This document shows positions 35,413 to 45,045 of a DNA stretch of 64,000 bases, in pieces. Each line of letters begins with the position of its first letter. Positions within the stretch are counted from its first letter, which is position 1. The notes beneath the pieces were generated by a model. That model was not told the origin of the DNA and made no database searches. It was given only the letters and a program-made list of their open reading frames with translations. Source of the DNA: Paenibacillus stellifer. Lineage in GTDB: Bacteria; Bacillota; Bacilli; Paenibacillales; Paenibacillaceae. Where the stretch lies: NCBI RefSeq assembly GCF_000758685.1, contig NZ_CP009286.1:2448501-2512500 (forward strand), written 5' to 3'. The position numbers were made by a program, and so were the translations under genes.

Positions 35413-35832
35413 ATGAATATCAGCACCCGATTTGCGGTCGCCATCCACATCTTGGCCCTGATTGACACCAACAGGGAAGGGCGGAACACCTCGGACTGGA
35501 TCGCCGGAAGCGTCGGCACCAATCCGGTCGTTATCCGCCGGATCAGCAGCATGCTCGGCAAAGCGGGACTGATCGAAGTGAAGCCGGGAATTGCGGGAGC
35601 GAAGCTGGCCAGGCCGGCGGAACAGATAACACTGCTGGAAATTTACCAGGCGGTGGATGCCGTTGGCGAAGGGTCGCTGTTCGCTGTGCACGAGCACCCA
35701 AGCCCGGAATGTCCGGTTGGCCAAAATATAGCAGGGGCGATTATCCCGGTGTTCCTTATGGCCCAGCAGGCGATGGAGGATGTGCTGCAGCAGGTAACGC
35801 TCGCCCAAATCTCGTCGCAGCTTCCTGTATGA
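35413..35832 (+). CDS. Rrf2-family transcriptional regulator, YwnA-like
   Basis: 139-residue winged-helix regulator: MNISTRFAVAIHILALID, then TSDWIAGSVGTNPVVIRRISSMLGKAGLIEVKPG. Only one Cys occurs (SPECPVGQNI), so it lacks the three-cysteine cluster of IscR and should not bind Fe-S; it fits the YwnA type. ATG at 35413 follows AAGGAGAAG. The downstream terminator at 35843 makes it monocistronic. In B. subtilis ywnA is adjacent to ywnB; here a YwnB-like gene is 4.3 kb away, suggesting the pair was separated by rearrangement or regulates across a distance. Confidence 0.83.
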   Translation: MNISTRFAVAIHILALIDTNREGRNTSDWIAGSVGTNPVVIRRISSMLGKAGLIEVKPGIAGAKLARPAEQITLLEIYQAVDAVGEGSLFAVHEHPSPECPVGQNIAGAIIPVFLMAQQAMEDVLQQVTLAQISSQLPV

Positions 35833-35842
35833 AGATCAACAT

Positions 35843-35881
35843 GAAGCATCCATTCCGGCATACGGAGCGGATGCTTTTTTT
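35843..35881 (+). terminator. Rho-independent terminator
   Basis: AAGCATCC / GGATGCTT stem followed by seven T, after the Rrf2 gene. Confidence 0.85.
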
Positions 35882-35890
35882 CGTAACAGC

Positions 35891-36727
35891 TTAACGATGA
35901 AGAGAACGGTAAGCAAGCGGGGTCAGTCCGTATTCCTTTTTGAACAAATGATAGTAATGGCTAAGGTTATTAAATCCGGCTGAGAGCGCGATGTCCATAA
36001 TACCGAGATCGGTGGTGGCCAGCATGTACTTGGCGTAGTCCAGCCGAAGCTGATTGATATACAGAACCGGCGTAGTGTGAAGCAGTGACCGGAATACCCG
36101 GCTCAGGTGTCCGGGGCTGCGTCCCGATAGCTCATACATCCGCTGAACCCCCTCGACGAAATTCTCCTTCCGCTGCATTTGCAGCAGCAGATCTTCCAGC
36201 CAGGGCGGAATCGCATCTTCCCTCGTACGCTGCTGCTTCCAGAAGAACAGCGTGAGCAGCTCGGCCAGCATAGCCCGCAGCAGTCCCGCAGCCTGTGGCT
36301 TGTCCGGAACAAGGCGAATCCGTTCAAGCCGGTCTTTCAGACGTTCCGTTTCGCTCGCCGGAAGAACGGTAACAGGGGGCAGCACAGTGGCCAACAGATT
36401 TTGGGGATCAATAGCTTTTTCCAGAAAAGTAAAAACATGATTCATCGCTTCCCGGGTATAACATATATTGATGAATTCGCAGTCATGGTCTCCATCCCGT
36501 TCATAATAATGAATATCTTCCGGACGAATAAAGACAAGCGTGCCTACGGTTACCGGCTGGCAGGCATCATTCACGATATGGCGGGCTTTCCCCTGGGTCA
36601 CCAGGAACAGCTCAAAGAAATCATGGGTGTGGATGGGAGAGGCATAGCTGAGCGAAGGAACGGTGAACAGATGGGATTCGGTATTCGGACCCATGTGGGA
36701 TGCAGCGGTGTATGTGTAGATTTCCAT
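35891..36727 (-). CDS. AraC-family regulator with cupin sensor domain
   Basis: 278-residue regulator. The N-terminal sugar-binding cupin includes IHTHDFFELFLVTQGKARH and LVFIRPEDIHYYER. The C-terminal two-HTH AraC domain includes LSRVFRSLLHTTPVLYINQLRL and IALSAGFNNLSHYYHLFKKE. It is divergent from the beta-mannosidase gene with a 66-bp spacer, so control of that gene by a mannose-type sugar is likely. The start is uncertain: the ATG at 36727 lacks a ribosome site and overlaps a TATAAT-like sequence, so either translation begins internally or the promoter is elsewhere. The longer open frame upstream is antisense to the mannosidase gene and not coding. Confidence 0.83.
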   Translation of the reverse strand: MEIYTYTAASHMGPNTESHLFTVPSLSYASPIHTHDFFELFLVTQGKARHIVNDACQPVTVGTLVFIRPEDIHYYERDGDHDCEFINICYTREAMNHVFTFLEKAIDPQNLLATVLPPVTVLPASETERLKDRLERIRLVPDKPQAAGLLRAMLAELLTLFFWKQQRTREDAIPPWLEDLLLQMQRKENFVEGVQRMYELSGRSPGHLSRVFRSLLHTTPVLYINQLRLDYAKYMLATTDLGIMDIALSAGFNNLSHYYHLFKKEYGLTPLAYRSLHR

Positions 36728-36793
36728 TATATGAGCGTTCAAGACAAGTATTTCATATGATTCTCTGATAGACTGTTGCTGAAAGAGGTTAAA

Positions 36794-38877
36794 ATGATAC
36801 ATTGCGATCCAGGAGTGACATTCGAGATGAATATTTTGGATTTGAACGGAGCCTGGTCGATGAAGCGGCTTGACCAGAGCGAGTGGACGGAAGCTTCCGT
36901 TCCGGGCTCGGTCTATAGTGATTTGTTGAACGCCGGACAGATGGAAGATCCTTTCTACCGGGAGAATGACCAGGAAGCGGTCAAGCTGTCCGAGTATGAT
37001 TACGAGTATGAGAAGCGCTTTATGATTGGCGCCGAATTCCTGACCGAAGAGCGGATCGTTCTTCGCTTCGAAGGGCTTGATACACTGGCTGAAATCCGGC
37101 TCAACGGCCGGGAAATCGCCCGGACGGATAACATGCACAGAACCTACGAGTTTGACGTTAAGCCATTCATCTGCGAGGGCGAGAACACTATTGGCGTCAT
37201 CTTTCGTTCGCCGCTGAAGTATATCCGTGAGAAATCGAAAGCCCAGCCGATCTGGTCCGTCAATGGCTCTCCGGGATTTCCTTATTTGCGCAAAGCTCAC
37301 TTCATGTTCGGGTGGGATTGGGGTCCCAGTCTGCCAGACATGGGGATTTGGCGGCCGGTGAAGCTGATTGCCCTGTCCCATACCCGTATTGATGAAGTCT
37401 ATGTAACACAGCAGCATAAGGGGGACCAGGGTGTAGACCTGAATGTTAAAGTGGGGCTGGAGTACAAGCCGGAGAGCCCGGTCGAGGTGCGTTTTGAATT
37501 GACCGATCCGGATGGTGCGCGTTTGTCTTCATGTCAGTTCCCCATGTCGGAAACGACCGGGTATCTGGATCTCCATGTTGCGCAGCCGCAGTTGTGGTGG
37601 CCGAGCGGGTTCGGGAAACAGCCGCTTTATCAGATCCGGGTTCAAATTTGCAGCGATGGCGCCATTCTGGATGAACGTGCGTTTAGAATCGGGCTTCGCA
37701 CCGTTACGGTCAACCAGCAGAGAGACGAATGGGGCAAATCCTTCGCTTACTGCGTGAACGGGCTTGAAATTTTCGCTATGGGCGGCAATTACGTACCAGA
37801 GGACTCGCTTCCCCTTCTTCTTTCGGCGGATTTGACCGTCCGAACAGCCAGGACTTCGGGGATATGCATGATTGGAGCATTTGGCATGGGCGCGAGCCGT
37901 TCACCGATTTCCGCAAACGGAATCCGCGGTTCATGTCCGAATTCGGGCTGCAATCCTTCCCGTCCATCAAGACGGTCGAAGCTTTCTCGCTTCCGGAGGA
38001 CCGGAACGTCTTCTCAGCTGTAATGGAAAATCACCAGAAGCATGAAGACGGCCTGTCGCCGATGATTCATTATGTGTCCCAGTATTTTAAAATGCCAAAG
38101 GATTTTCAATCCTTTCTGTATGTATCTCAGCTCATTCAGGCCGAAGGCGTCCGCTACGGGGTTGAACACTGGAGACGGAACCGGGGCAGATGCATGGGGG
38201 CCATCTACTGGCAGCTGAATGATTCCTGGCCGGTCGCTTCATGGGCCAGCGTCGATTATCACGGAAGATGGAAGGCGCTGCACTATACGGCCAAACGCTT
38301 CTACTCCCCGGTGCTGATCTCTGCGGAGGAAGAAGGAAGCCGGGTCTCTCTACATATTAACAATGAAACACTGGACGATGTGGCGGGCAAAGTGGTCTGG
38401 AAGCTTCGCGATTCAGCCTCCTCTGTCATTCAATCGGGAGAGATCGGGGCAACAGCGGCCGGACTGTCCGCAGCCGCCTGCCAAACGCTCGATTTCAGCG
38501 ATGTGCTGAGCTCGGTCGATCAACTGAGATCCCACTACCTGGAATATGCATTCGAATCGGACGGGCATACGCTTAGCGCGGGCAAGACCATTTTTGTACC
38601 GGCCAAGCATTTCAAGCTTCAACCCGCCAAATTGTCTGTTAGCGTCAAAGAGGAAGAGGAGCATTTTGAGCTGATTGTCGGCTCCACAGCCTTTGCGATG
38701 TTCATTGAGCTCGATCTGAACGGCAGCGATGCGATATTTGACGACAACTATTTTCACTTGTCTGCGAATGAGCAGAAGATCGTGATCGTTAGAAAAGAAG
38801 ACCTCTCCGATTCGTTAACTCTTGAAGAATTCAGAGAACAGCTTGTGTTCCGCAGTCTGGCTGACAGCTTTATTTAG
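36794..38877 (+). pseudogene. beta-mannosidase (GH2) with internal deletion and frameshift
   Basis: The first part (36794 to about 37812) is the N-terminal half of a family 2 beta-mannosidase: LNGAWSMKRLDQSEW, HFMFGWDWGPSLPDMG and MGGNYVPEDSL. The second part, in another frame, runs from about 37813 (PSSSFGGFDRPN, FGDMHDWSIWHGREPF, MSEFGLQSFPS) to the normal C-terminus. Intact enzymes have about 130-150 more residues between these points, including the WCGNNE acid/base Glu, so the catalytic acid is missing while the nucleophile Glu in MSEFGLQS remains. A CTTCC/CCTTC-rich junction suggests deletion between short repeats. ATG at 36794 follows AGAGG. It should be inactive. Confidence 0.85.
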
Positions 38878-39055
38878 TTGGCGGCCAATGGGCGGCAGGT
38901 ATGCCGCGCAATCGAGCTTCAGAGACAGTTTCCCAGCCATGCTGCTGCTGCCGGAGGCTGAGCCCGATTCAGATCATCTGTAGTCGCCGGTAAGCCCGGG
39001 CAGATGTCGAATACGACCCGAGAAATAGCTGGCCCCAGCAGTCTTAACAATCTTT

Positions 39056-39090
39056 GACCCCTCCCTTCAAGCTGAAGGAGGGGTCTTTTG
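39056..39090 (+). terminator. Rho-independent terminator
   Basis: GACCCCTC / GAGGGGTC with inner CTTCAAGCTGAAG stem and four T, downstream of the mannosidase remnant. Confidence 0.8.
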
Positions 39091-39168
39091 CTGCGCATTT
39101 ATGCTACTCTCCAGAGGCAGCAGACTGTATTAAGAATTCGACTATACAAACTTTAGGATACCTGCTAT

Positions 39169-39184
39169 ACTAATTATAGTTAGT
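39169..39184. promoter_or_regulatory. candidate operator of the VOC dioxygenase-like gene
   Basis: ACTAA-TTATAG-TTAGT inverted repeat about 80 bp upstream of the start, in the presumed promoter. It is similar in flavour to the TACTA/TAGTA site before the nitroreductase gene. Confidence 0.4.
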
Positions 39185-39265
39185 TTGTAACTATGTTTGT
39201 TACATGATGATGCGGCATGCAATTGGAGAAGCTATGATACAACGACACATGAAGGAGGAAGCGTA

Positions 39266-40129
39266 ATGCATACAACGGAAGTTCTGCCGAAGGGGCTGAA
39301 ACTGGGAGCGGTACAGCTTCGGGTAAGCCATTTGGAGCGCTCGTTGGCTTTTTATCAGGATACTGTCGGATTTCGGGTGCTGCGGAGAGAGGAAGGAAGA
39401 GCTGAGCTGACAGCAGACGGCGTCTCGCCGCTGTTGATCCTACGGGAAGTCGGGGAAGGCGAGGGACAGCGCCGCCGTTCGGCAGCGGGCTTATATCATT
39501 TCGCCATCCTGCTGCCGGATCGTCCATCCCTTGGGCTTGTGCTGCGCAATCTTATTGCTTCTGGAATCGAGATCGGCCAGGGCGATCATCTCGTCAGCGA
39601 GGCGCTGTATATTCAGGACCCCGACAACAACGGCATCGAGCTGTACCGGGACCGCCCGCGCGATACATGGCAGTATGATCTGGAGGGGCATGTGGTGATG
39701 GGAACCGACCCGGTGGACGTGGAGGGGTTGCTTGCCGATTCCGAGGGACTCCAGTGGAACGGTCTTCCGGCGGGTACAGTTATCGGGCATGTGCATTTCC
39801 ATGTTGGCAATCTTAAGAAAGCCCAAGACTTCTACTGCGGAGTTCTCGGGTTCGAGCTTGTCGCCCGGTACGGCGGCTCTGCGCTGTTCGTATCGGCGGG
39901 AGGATACCATCATCACATAGGTCTTAACGTATGGGCCGGAGAGGGAGCGAAGCCGGCATCGCCGAATGCACCGGGCATCGACTATTTCACGATTCAGCTT
40001 CCAAGTGAAGAGGATCGCAGCCTGGTGCTGCGGCGGCTGGTGGATGCCGGCTTCGAGCTCACGGAATTTGAAGGAGAACCAGGGGTTTACGATCCGTGGC
40101 ATATCGGAATACGGCTGGTCGCAGCATAA
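39266..40129 (+). CDS. VOC-family protein, catechol-2,3-dioxygenase-like (CatE/YfiE type)
   Basis: 287-residue protein with two VOC modules. The first starts LGAVQLRVSHLERSLAFYQD and includes LYHFAILLPDR; the second has GHVHFHVGNLKKAQDFYCGV. Metal-ligand candidates are His in YHFAILLP, Glu in NGIELYRDRP and His in VIGHVHFHV; the C-terminal YHHHIGLNVW is another conserved block. B. subtilis CatE is an extradiol catechol dioxygenase in the quinone response, which fits this layout and length. ATG at 39266 follows GAAGGAGG. The next gene (YwnB-like) starts 42 bp downstream, so an operon is likely. Confidence 0.83.
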   Translation: MHTTEVLPKGLKLGAVQLRVSHLERSLAFYQDTVGFRVLRREEGRAELTADGVSPLLILREVGEGEGQRRRSAAGLYHFAILLPDRPSLGLVLRNLIASGIEIGQGDHLVSEALYIQDPDNNGIELYRDRPRDTWQYDLEGHVVMGTDPVDVEGLLADSEGLQWNGLPAGTVIGHVHFHVGNLKKAQDFYCGVLGFELVARYGGSALFVSAGGYHHHIGLNVWAGEGAKPASPNAPGIDYFTIQLPSEEDRSLVLRRLVDAGFELTEFEGEPGVYDPWHIGIRLVAA

Positions 40130-40171
40130 GGCTTGCAGGCTTAATCACGAGTAAAGGGGACAATTATAATT

Positions 40172-40807
40172 ATGAAGGTAGCAGTAATCGGAGGAAATGG
40201 TAAGGCAGGAAGTCGGATTGTAAAAGAGGTATTGGAACGGGGGCATGACGTAACGGCAATTGTACGCAAAGCCGGCAGCGCCGCAGACAGCGGGGCGGGG
40301 GTTATCATGAAGGACGTTTTTGACTTGACCGCGGAAGACCTCACCCCATTTGATGCCGTTGTCAACGCCTTTGGCGCGCCTCTGGGGCAGGAACATCTTC
40401 ACGTGGAGGCCGGCAACGTTTTGATCGGGGCGCTAAAGGATGCGCCGAATATCCGGCTAATCGTGGTAGGCGGAGCCGGAAGTCTATATGCCGACGAAGC
40501 ACAGACAATCCGTGTAGTTGATACGCCCGGGTTCCCGGATTTCGTCAAGCCGATAGCGCTGAACCAGGCCAAGAATCTGGATATTCTGCGGGGAACTGAG
40601 GGCCTGAATTGGACGTTTATCAGTCCATCGGCTAATTTTGCCCTTGGACGCCGGACCGGCGCTTACGAGACGGGGAAGGACCGGCTGCTGCTCAATTCCG
40701 AGGGAGAAAGTTATGTAAGCTATGAGGATTATGCGGTTGCCGTGGCCGACGAAATCGAGCGTCCGGCGCATATTCGCGAACGGTTCACTGTCGGGTCCGA
40801 ACGCTGA
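40172..40807 (+). CDS. NAD(P)-binding oxidoreductase, YwnB-like
   Basis: 211-residue atypical short-chain dehydrogenase of the NAD(P)H-binding (NmrA/YwnB) group. The Rossmann loop is MKVAVIGGNGKAGSRIVKE, the second motif is DVTAIVRKAG, and RLIVVGGAGSLYADE is a clear family marker. The classical Tyr-x-x-x-Lys dyad is missing, as usual in this branch. It lies 42 bp after the VOC gene, probably in one operon, and a strong terminator follows at 40909. A role in redox or electrophile stress is inferred from context only. Confidence 0.83.
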   Translation: MKVAVIGGNGKAGSRIVKEVLERGHDVTAIVRKAGSAADSGAGVIMKDVFDLTAEDLTPFDAVVNAFGAPLGQEHLHVEAGNVLIGALKDAPNIRLIVVGGAGSLYADEAQTIRVVDTPGFPDFVKPIALNQAKNLDILRGTEGLNWTFISPSANFALGRRTGAYETGKDRLLLNSEGESYVSYEDYAVAVADEIERPAHIRERFTVGSER

Positions 40808-40908
40808 ACACGGATGAACGGGACGTCGGTAAACGAGTCATTTGAATGAGGAAGCGGCTGCCGAACGGGTTCGGGCCGCTCGCCAGACAGCTCATATTAC
40901 ATTTGCGC

Positions 40909-40957
40909 AAACACCGGGCGATCCATGGAGCAATCCATGGATCGCATCGGTGTTTTT
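40909..40957 (+). terminator. strong Rho-independent terminator
   Basis: AAACACCG / CGGTGTTT outer stem and GCGATCCATGGA / TCCATGGATCGC inner stem, followed by T. It ends the VOC-YwnB unit. Confidence 0.88.
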
Positions 40958-41102
40958 GTGCATCTGCCGCAGTCCTAATACTGATGGAGCAAAGAAACGC
41001 AACAGAGGACTAGAAATTTACAATATAGGACTATTGAATCAGAATACTTGGAAGCCGATAAAGAAACAACACAGAGTTTTATAGAAAATAAGGGGGGCAA
41101 AT

Positions 41103-42640
41103 ATGAAGAGACATGAGGGAATGATTGAAACGAAAAAGGGATGGACGAGCATAGTTAGACGCTTTAATCCCAGGAAGAGCATAGGGATCAAGCTGTTCCT
41201 GTTCTTTTTCACATCGGTATTTATCATTGTCAGCGTCTTGGGGTGGAATGCTTACCGGATTTCCAAAAATGCCATTGTGGAAGAAGTATCGGATTCCGCT
41301 GAACAAACATTGAATGAGACCAGGAAGAACGTGGATCTGATTTTGGGCGGATACCGCGATTTTTCGGTGCAATTTATTGCCGATGCGGATTTTCTGGGCC
41401 AGCTGCGGGCTTTTGTATCATCAGGCTCCAACTCTCTGGATTATCTGGATCAGCAGAAGGCTATTACCTCCTACTTACAGCATACAGCTTCTTCCAACGA
41501 GATGGTTCGCTCAGTGACGCTGTTCACTCTGGATGGCAAGGCTGTCGCATCGTCTGTTGACAAAACTTTAAGCTCTATTCCGAAGCAGAGTTGGCTCAAG
41601 GAGGCGGTCAAGACCAAAGGCGAAGCCATCTGGCTCCCTGCTTCCTCCACGTTTGTAACCGGACAGTCCAGCATCGGGCATGCCCGGGTGCTGAGGGATT
41701 ATTCGGGGCCAATCGCGATCGTGCTTGTGGAAATTAACTCGGATGCCCTGTCCAAACCGCTTGGTGAAGTGAAGCTGATGTCTTCCAAGAGTAGTCCCGA
41801 TATAACGGTATTCGATCCTGAGACCCGGCAGGTGGTCTATTCAAGCTTGGCCGAAGAAGTCGGCAAACCCACTTCTTTTGTGCTGCCGGAGGCTGAAGGC
41901 GGTAACAGCGCCTTGCAAGGAGCATTCACAATGGAACACACGGCGGGACAAGATAATCTGAATATTTACAGCCAATCAAGTGTAACAGGCTGGTATTTGA
42001 CCGGGCAGATGCCGATTCGCGATCTGTTGAGCCTCGCCAACCGGATTCTGGTGTTCGTCTATATCGCGCTTGCCGCTTCTGCGGTAATTGCCATTATTCT
42101 CGGTTATATTATGGTCCGGCTGTTCGCCAAACCTCTGGTTCGGCTTAAAGACAGGCTCAATGAAGCGTCGATGGGACCGTCCGTGTTCCCGTACATAGCC
42201 AGGACGAGATTCGCCATCTGGCCGAGCAGACCAAGCGGTCGATTGAAGTGGCCGGGACCATTACACATAAAATCCAGGAAGAGGTTGGCGCAACCGTCAA
42301 CACTCTAACCGGCCTGTATCCGCTGTACCAGTCGCAGGTGGAGACCGTCAATGAGACCTCATCGATCCTGTCGCAGGTCAAGGAACGAATGAAGGAGCTC
42401 AACAACCGGTCCGCTCAAGTAGCCGATACGGTGTCTGAGCTGAACGGGGCGCAGCGGAAACTCAATGAGACCATTCTGAATGTAAGCTCCGTGTCGGAGC
42501 AGACAGCCGCGTCCTCCCAGCAGGTGGCGACGGTCTGCGAGGAACAGGTGGGCATGAACGCCCGCCTTGTAGAGCTCTCAGCAGAGCTGGATCAGTTGTC
42601 CGTCTACCTGAAGGAACCACTGGTGTCCTTCCGGGTGTGA
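41103..42640 (+). pseudogene. chemoreceptor-like protein, frameshifted and lacking signalling tip
   Basis: The N-terminal part has TM1 (LFLFFFTSVFIIVSVLGW), a Cache-like extracellular domain of about 270 residues, TM2 (ILVFVYIALAASAVIAIILG) and the beginning of a HAMP (FAKPLVRLKDRLNEASMG). The frame then breaks at about 42175; inserting one base after ATGGG restores TVRVPVHSQDEIRHLAEQTK and the continuation to VSFRV at 42640. The coiled coil after HAMP is only about 145 residues and goes directly from the descending to the ascending arm (VSSVSEQTAASSQQVA), with no [24 protein letters not shown] tip. Even without the frameshift it could not engage CheA/CheW normally. ATG at 41103 follows AAGGGGGG. 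Confidence 0.8.
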
Positions 42641-42648
42641 CCGCATGA

Positions 42649-43899
42649 TTGACAATAAGCGGATGTGATGGCAATACGACAACCGTAACTAAGCAGCAGG
42701 AGACAACCGGGACTTCGGCAGAAGTCGGCGGCAGCATTACTTTTATCACGAACCGGCAGGAAATGGTGGACTCCGGGATGATGGACCGCTATATTGAAGG
42801 ATTCAAGAAGAAATATCCGGCGGTTACGGATGTGAAAGTATCGGTGATGAAGAATTATGATACGGATATCCGGATCAAAATACTGACGAATGATTATGGA
42901 GATGTGCTGCTTCTCCCGGGAGATCTGGAAGACAAGAATTTGCCCGAATATTTTGAGCCCATCGATGATTTGGGACTGACGGACAAGCTCTACTATAATA
43001 ATAGAAAGACGTTCGAGGATAAGCATTATGCGGCTACGGTCGGTGTCTCGGCACTCGGACTCGTATATAACAAGACGGCTTTCGAGAAGGCGGGCATCAA
43101 GGAATTCCCGGCGACGCCTACCGCCTTCTATGAAGCCTGTGAGAAGCTGAAGCAGGCCGGCATCACTCCGGTATACGTGAATTACGCATCGGGCTGGACA
43201 TTGCCGCAGTGGGGCGTCAATATGGCGCCTGTCATTCAGGGAGATGCCAAGGTGCTGAATTTCATGACCACATCCGATTCCCCGTTCCAGGAGGACAATC
43301 CGGTCGGACAATCTTACGGCATAATCCGGCATCTGATCCAGAAGGGTTATACGGAATCGGATCTTTATACGAACCATTGGGAGGAATCCAAGAAGGAGCT
43401 TGCCGAAGGAAAAGCGGCGATGATGTATTTGGGGAATTGGGTCATTCCGCAGATCCTGAGCACATCCGGCACGAATGTAAAATCGGAGGACATCGGGTTC
43501 AAGCCGTTTCCGACATCGGACAGCGGGAAACTGAGCGCGTTGATGAGTTCCGACGCCTGGTTTGTAATCAACAAGAACAGCAAGAACATGAAGACCGCAA
43601 AAGCCTGGTTCAAGTATTTGCTGGAGGAGTCGGGCTACGCCGACGATAACGGATTCATCCCGACGGTTAAGACGAGAGAGCCGTCCCTTCCTCAACTGAA
43701 GGAGTTCCTCGCCGCCAAACCCGCTTTAATGGAGAACATCGAGCTGGACAGCGATTAATATACGATTGCTTCCAAAGCGGGCTTCGATTTATGGAGCGGG
43801 GATATCGTGCAGAAGCTGGCGGTCGCCAGGAACCTGCAGGGTGAATTCGATCATTGGAATGACAAATGGCGCCAAGCCAGACAGGAGATTCAACCTTAA
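42649..43899 (+). pseudogene. family 1 ABC solute-binding lipoprotein without signal peptide, internal stop
   Basis: The body is a normal carbohydrate-type binding protein (GGSITFITNRQEMVDSG, LYYNNRKTFEDKHYA, GKAAMMYLGNWVIPQI). It begins at the lipobox remainder TISGCDGN, eight bases after the previous gene, with an in-frame stop before it, so the hydrophobic signal sequence is gone. At 43756 an in-frame TAA interrupts ELDSD; the frame continues with YTIASKAGFDLWSGDIVQ to a second stop at 43897, the true end of the family. A single A-to-T change in a Lys codon would explain the stop. No permease genes remain nearby. Export and function should be lost. Confidence 0.8.
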
Positions 43900-43926
43900 C
43901 TTATCTGCGGATTTTATATAAATGCG

Positions 43927-43960
43927 GCCATTTCCCGGTACTGCCGGGAAATGGCTGTTT
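43927..43960. terminator. hairpin between convergent genes
   Basis: GCCATTTCCCGG / CCGGGAAATGGC stem of 12 bp between the binding-protein remnant and the MBL-fold gene. Confidence 0.7.
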
Positions 43961-44097
43961 GGCTTTGGTTTGACATTGCCTTGGCATTGATATGATGTCG
44001 GCATTGGTTTGGTATTCGCATCGGCTGGAGCGCTTGGGCGACCTCGACTTATATGGATGAAGTTCTTCGCGCCGTGTGGCCGTTGGCGGCCGATTCC

Positions 44098-44847
44098 CTA
44101 CTTGCCCTCCGCCAGCTCGGCGATTCGCTTCCCGGCATCTCCCCGGTAGAGGCCGCCGTGATAGCATATGACCGTATGGATGGTCAGTCCGGCATATCGC
44201 CGCAAGCTGGCCAGCGCCGCCGGCATGTCCGGTGTGGCCCGCGGATCGGGGCCATGCAGCTCGCCGTCCTTAACGGTCAGGCTGTCGCCGGCGACCAGCG
44301 TTCCGCTTGCGTCGTGGTACAGGCTGACATGCCCGGGGCTGTGCCCTGGAGTCGTGATCACGGTGACGCCGCCGGCCACCTGCAGAACCTCACCGTCTGT
44401 CAGCTCCGCGTCGACTCTGGCCCGCGGCGGATGGGAGAGCACATGCAGGAACGCCCGCCGCCATTCCGCTGGCACATTCGGAGGGAGCATGGCCTCCGCC
44501 GCCGCAATCGCTTCGGGCGTATGCTTCAGCAGCATCCGTTCGCCTTCGATATAAGGGCGTTCCAGGGGATGGGCCAGCACCCGTATGGAAGGCCGCTGCT
44601 CCAATATAGCGGGTAAGCCGCCGATGTGGTCCAGATCCTGATGGGTAATCAGGACGGTATCCAGCCTGTCCCAGGCCACTCCTGCTTCGGCAAATCCCGC
44701 CTGGAAGGTCTCTGTTATGCCCGGATATCCGGTATCGACGAGCATGACATGCTCGTCGTCCCACATCAGCACGGGATAAATCCGCTCGCTTCCGCCCATA
44801 ATCTGCGCTTCAATCTCCAGCATCTCCAGCCCTTCGGCAATTCTCAT
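44098..44847 (-). CDS. MBL-fold metallo-hydrolase
   Basis: 249-residue metallo-beta-lactamase-fold protein. The metal motif reads LITHQDLDHIGG: the usual second His of HxHxDH is Asp, a variant common in one Bacillales subgroup. Further ligands are His in ITTPGHSPGHVSLY, Asp in LVAGDSL and His in VICYHGGLYRG. It resembles hydroxyacylglutathione-hydrolase or lactonase-like enzymes; the substrate is unknown. ATG at 44847 follows GGGAGGA. A perfect 12-bp inverted repeat lies 19 bp upstream and may be its operator. Divergent from the Na+/H+ antiporter gene. Confidence 0.85.
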   Translation of the reverse strand: MRIAEGLEMLEIEAQIMGGSERIYPVLMWDDEHVMLVDTGYPGITETFQAGFAEAGVAWDRLDTVLITHQDLDHIGGLPAILEQRPSIRVLAHPLERPYIEGERMLLKHTPEAIAAAEAMLPPNVPAEWRRAFLHVLSHPPRARVDAELTDGEVLQVAGGVTVITTPGHSPGHVSLYHDASGTLVAGDSLTVKDGELHGPDPRATPDMPAALASLRRYAGLTIHTVICYHGGLYRGDAGKRIAELAEGK

Positions 44848-44865
44848 TCTTCATCCTCCCGTAAA

Positions 44866-44896
44866 CGTTAAGATAAAAGCAGAGTTTATCTTAACG
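44866..44896. promoter_or_regulatory. perfect 12-bp inverted repeat upstream of MBL gene
   Basis: CGTTAAGATAAA and TTTATCTTAACG separated by 7 bp, just upstream of the MBL-fold gene ribosome site. Symmetry and position suggest a repressor operator (TetR or MarR size); no regulator gene is next to it. Confidence 0.55.
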
Positions 44897-45045
44897 GAAT
44901 CGGAGGGTTAAATCAATAGATAAATTATATATTATAACACAAATATATAATTTTGTCAAGGAATAAATTTGCCTGATTTTCTGGATACATTAGCTTGGTG
45001 TATTATTAATACAAACAATCTATAGATGGAGATGGAGATGGTGAT

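Larger units (their letters stand above)
38878..39265. other. intergenic region
   Basis: 388 bp without a gene. It holds the terminator at 39056, an AT-rich promoter area around 39150-39200 with a candidate operator at 39169, and the ribosome site of the VOC gene. Nothing else was recognised in 38880-39050. Confidence 0.6.

Noticed and set aside
36728..37417. 230-codon N-terminal extension of the AraC gene
   Set aside because: It is antisense to the mannosidase gene and has no domain; AraC proteins of this type begin near the cupin segment.
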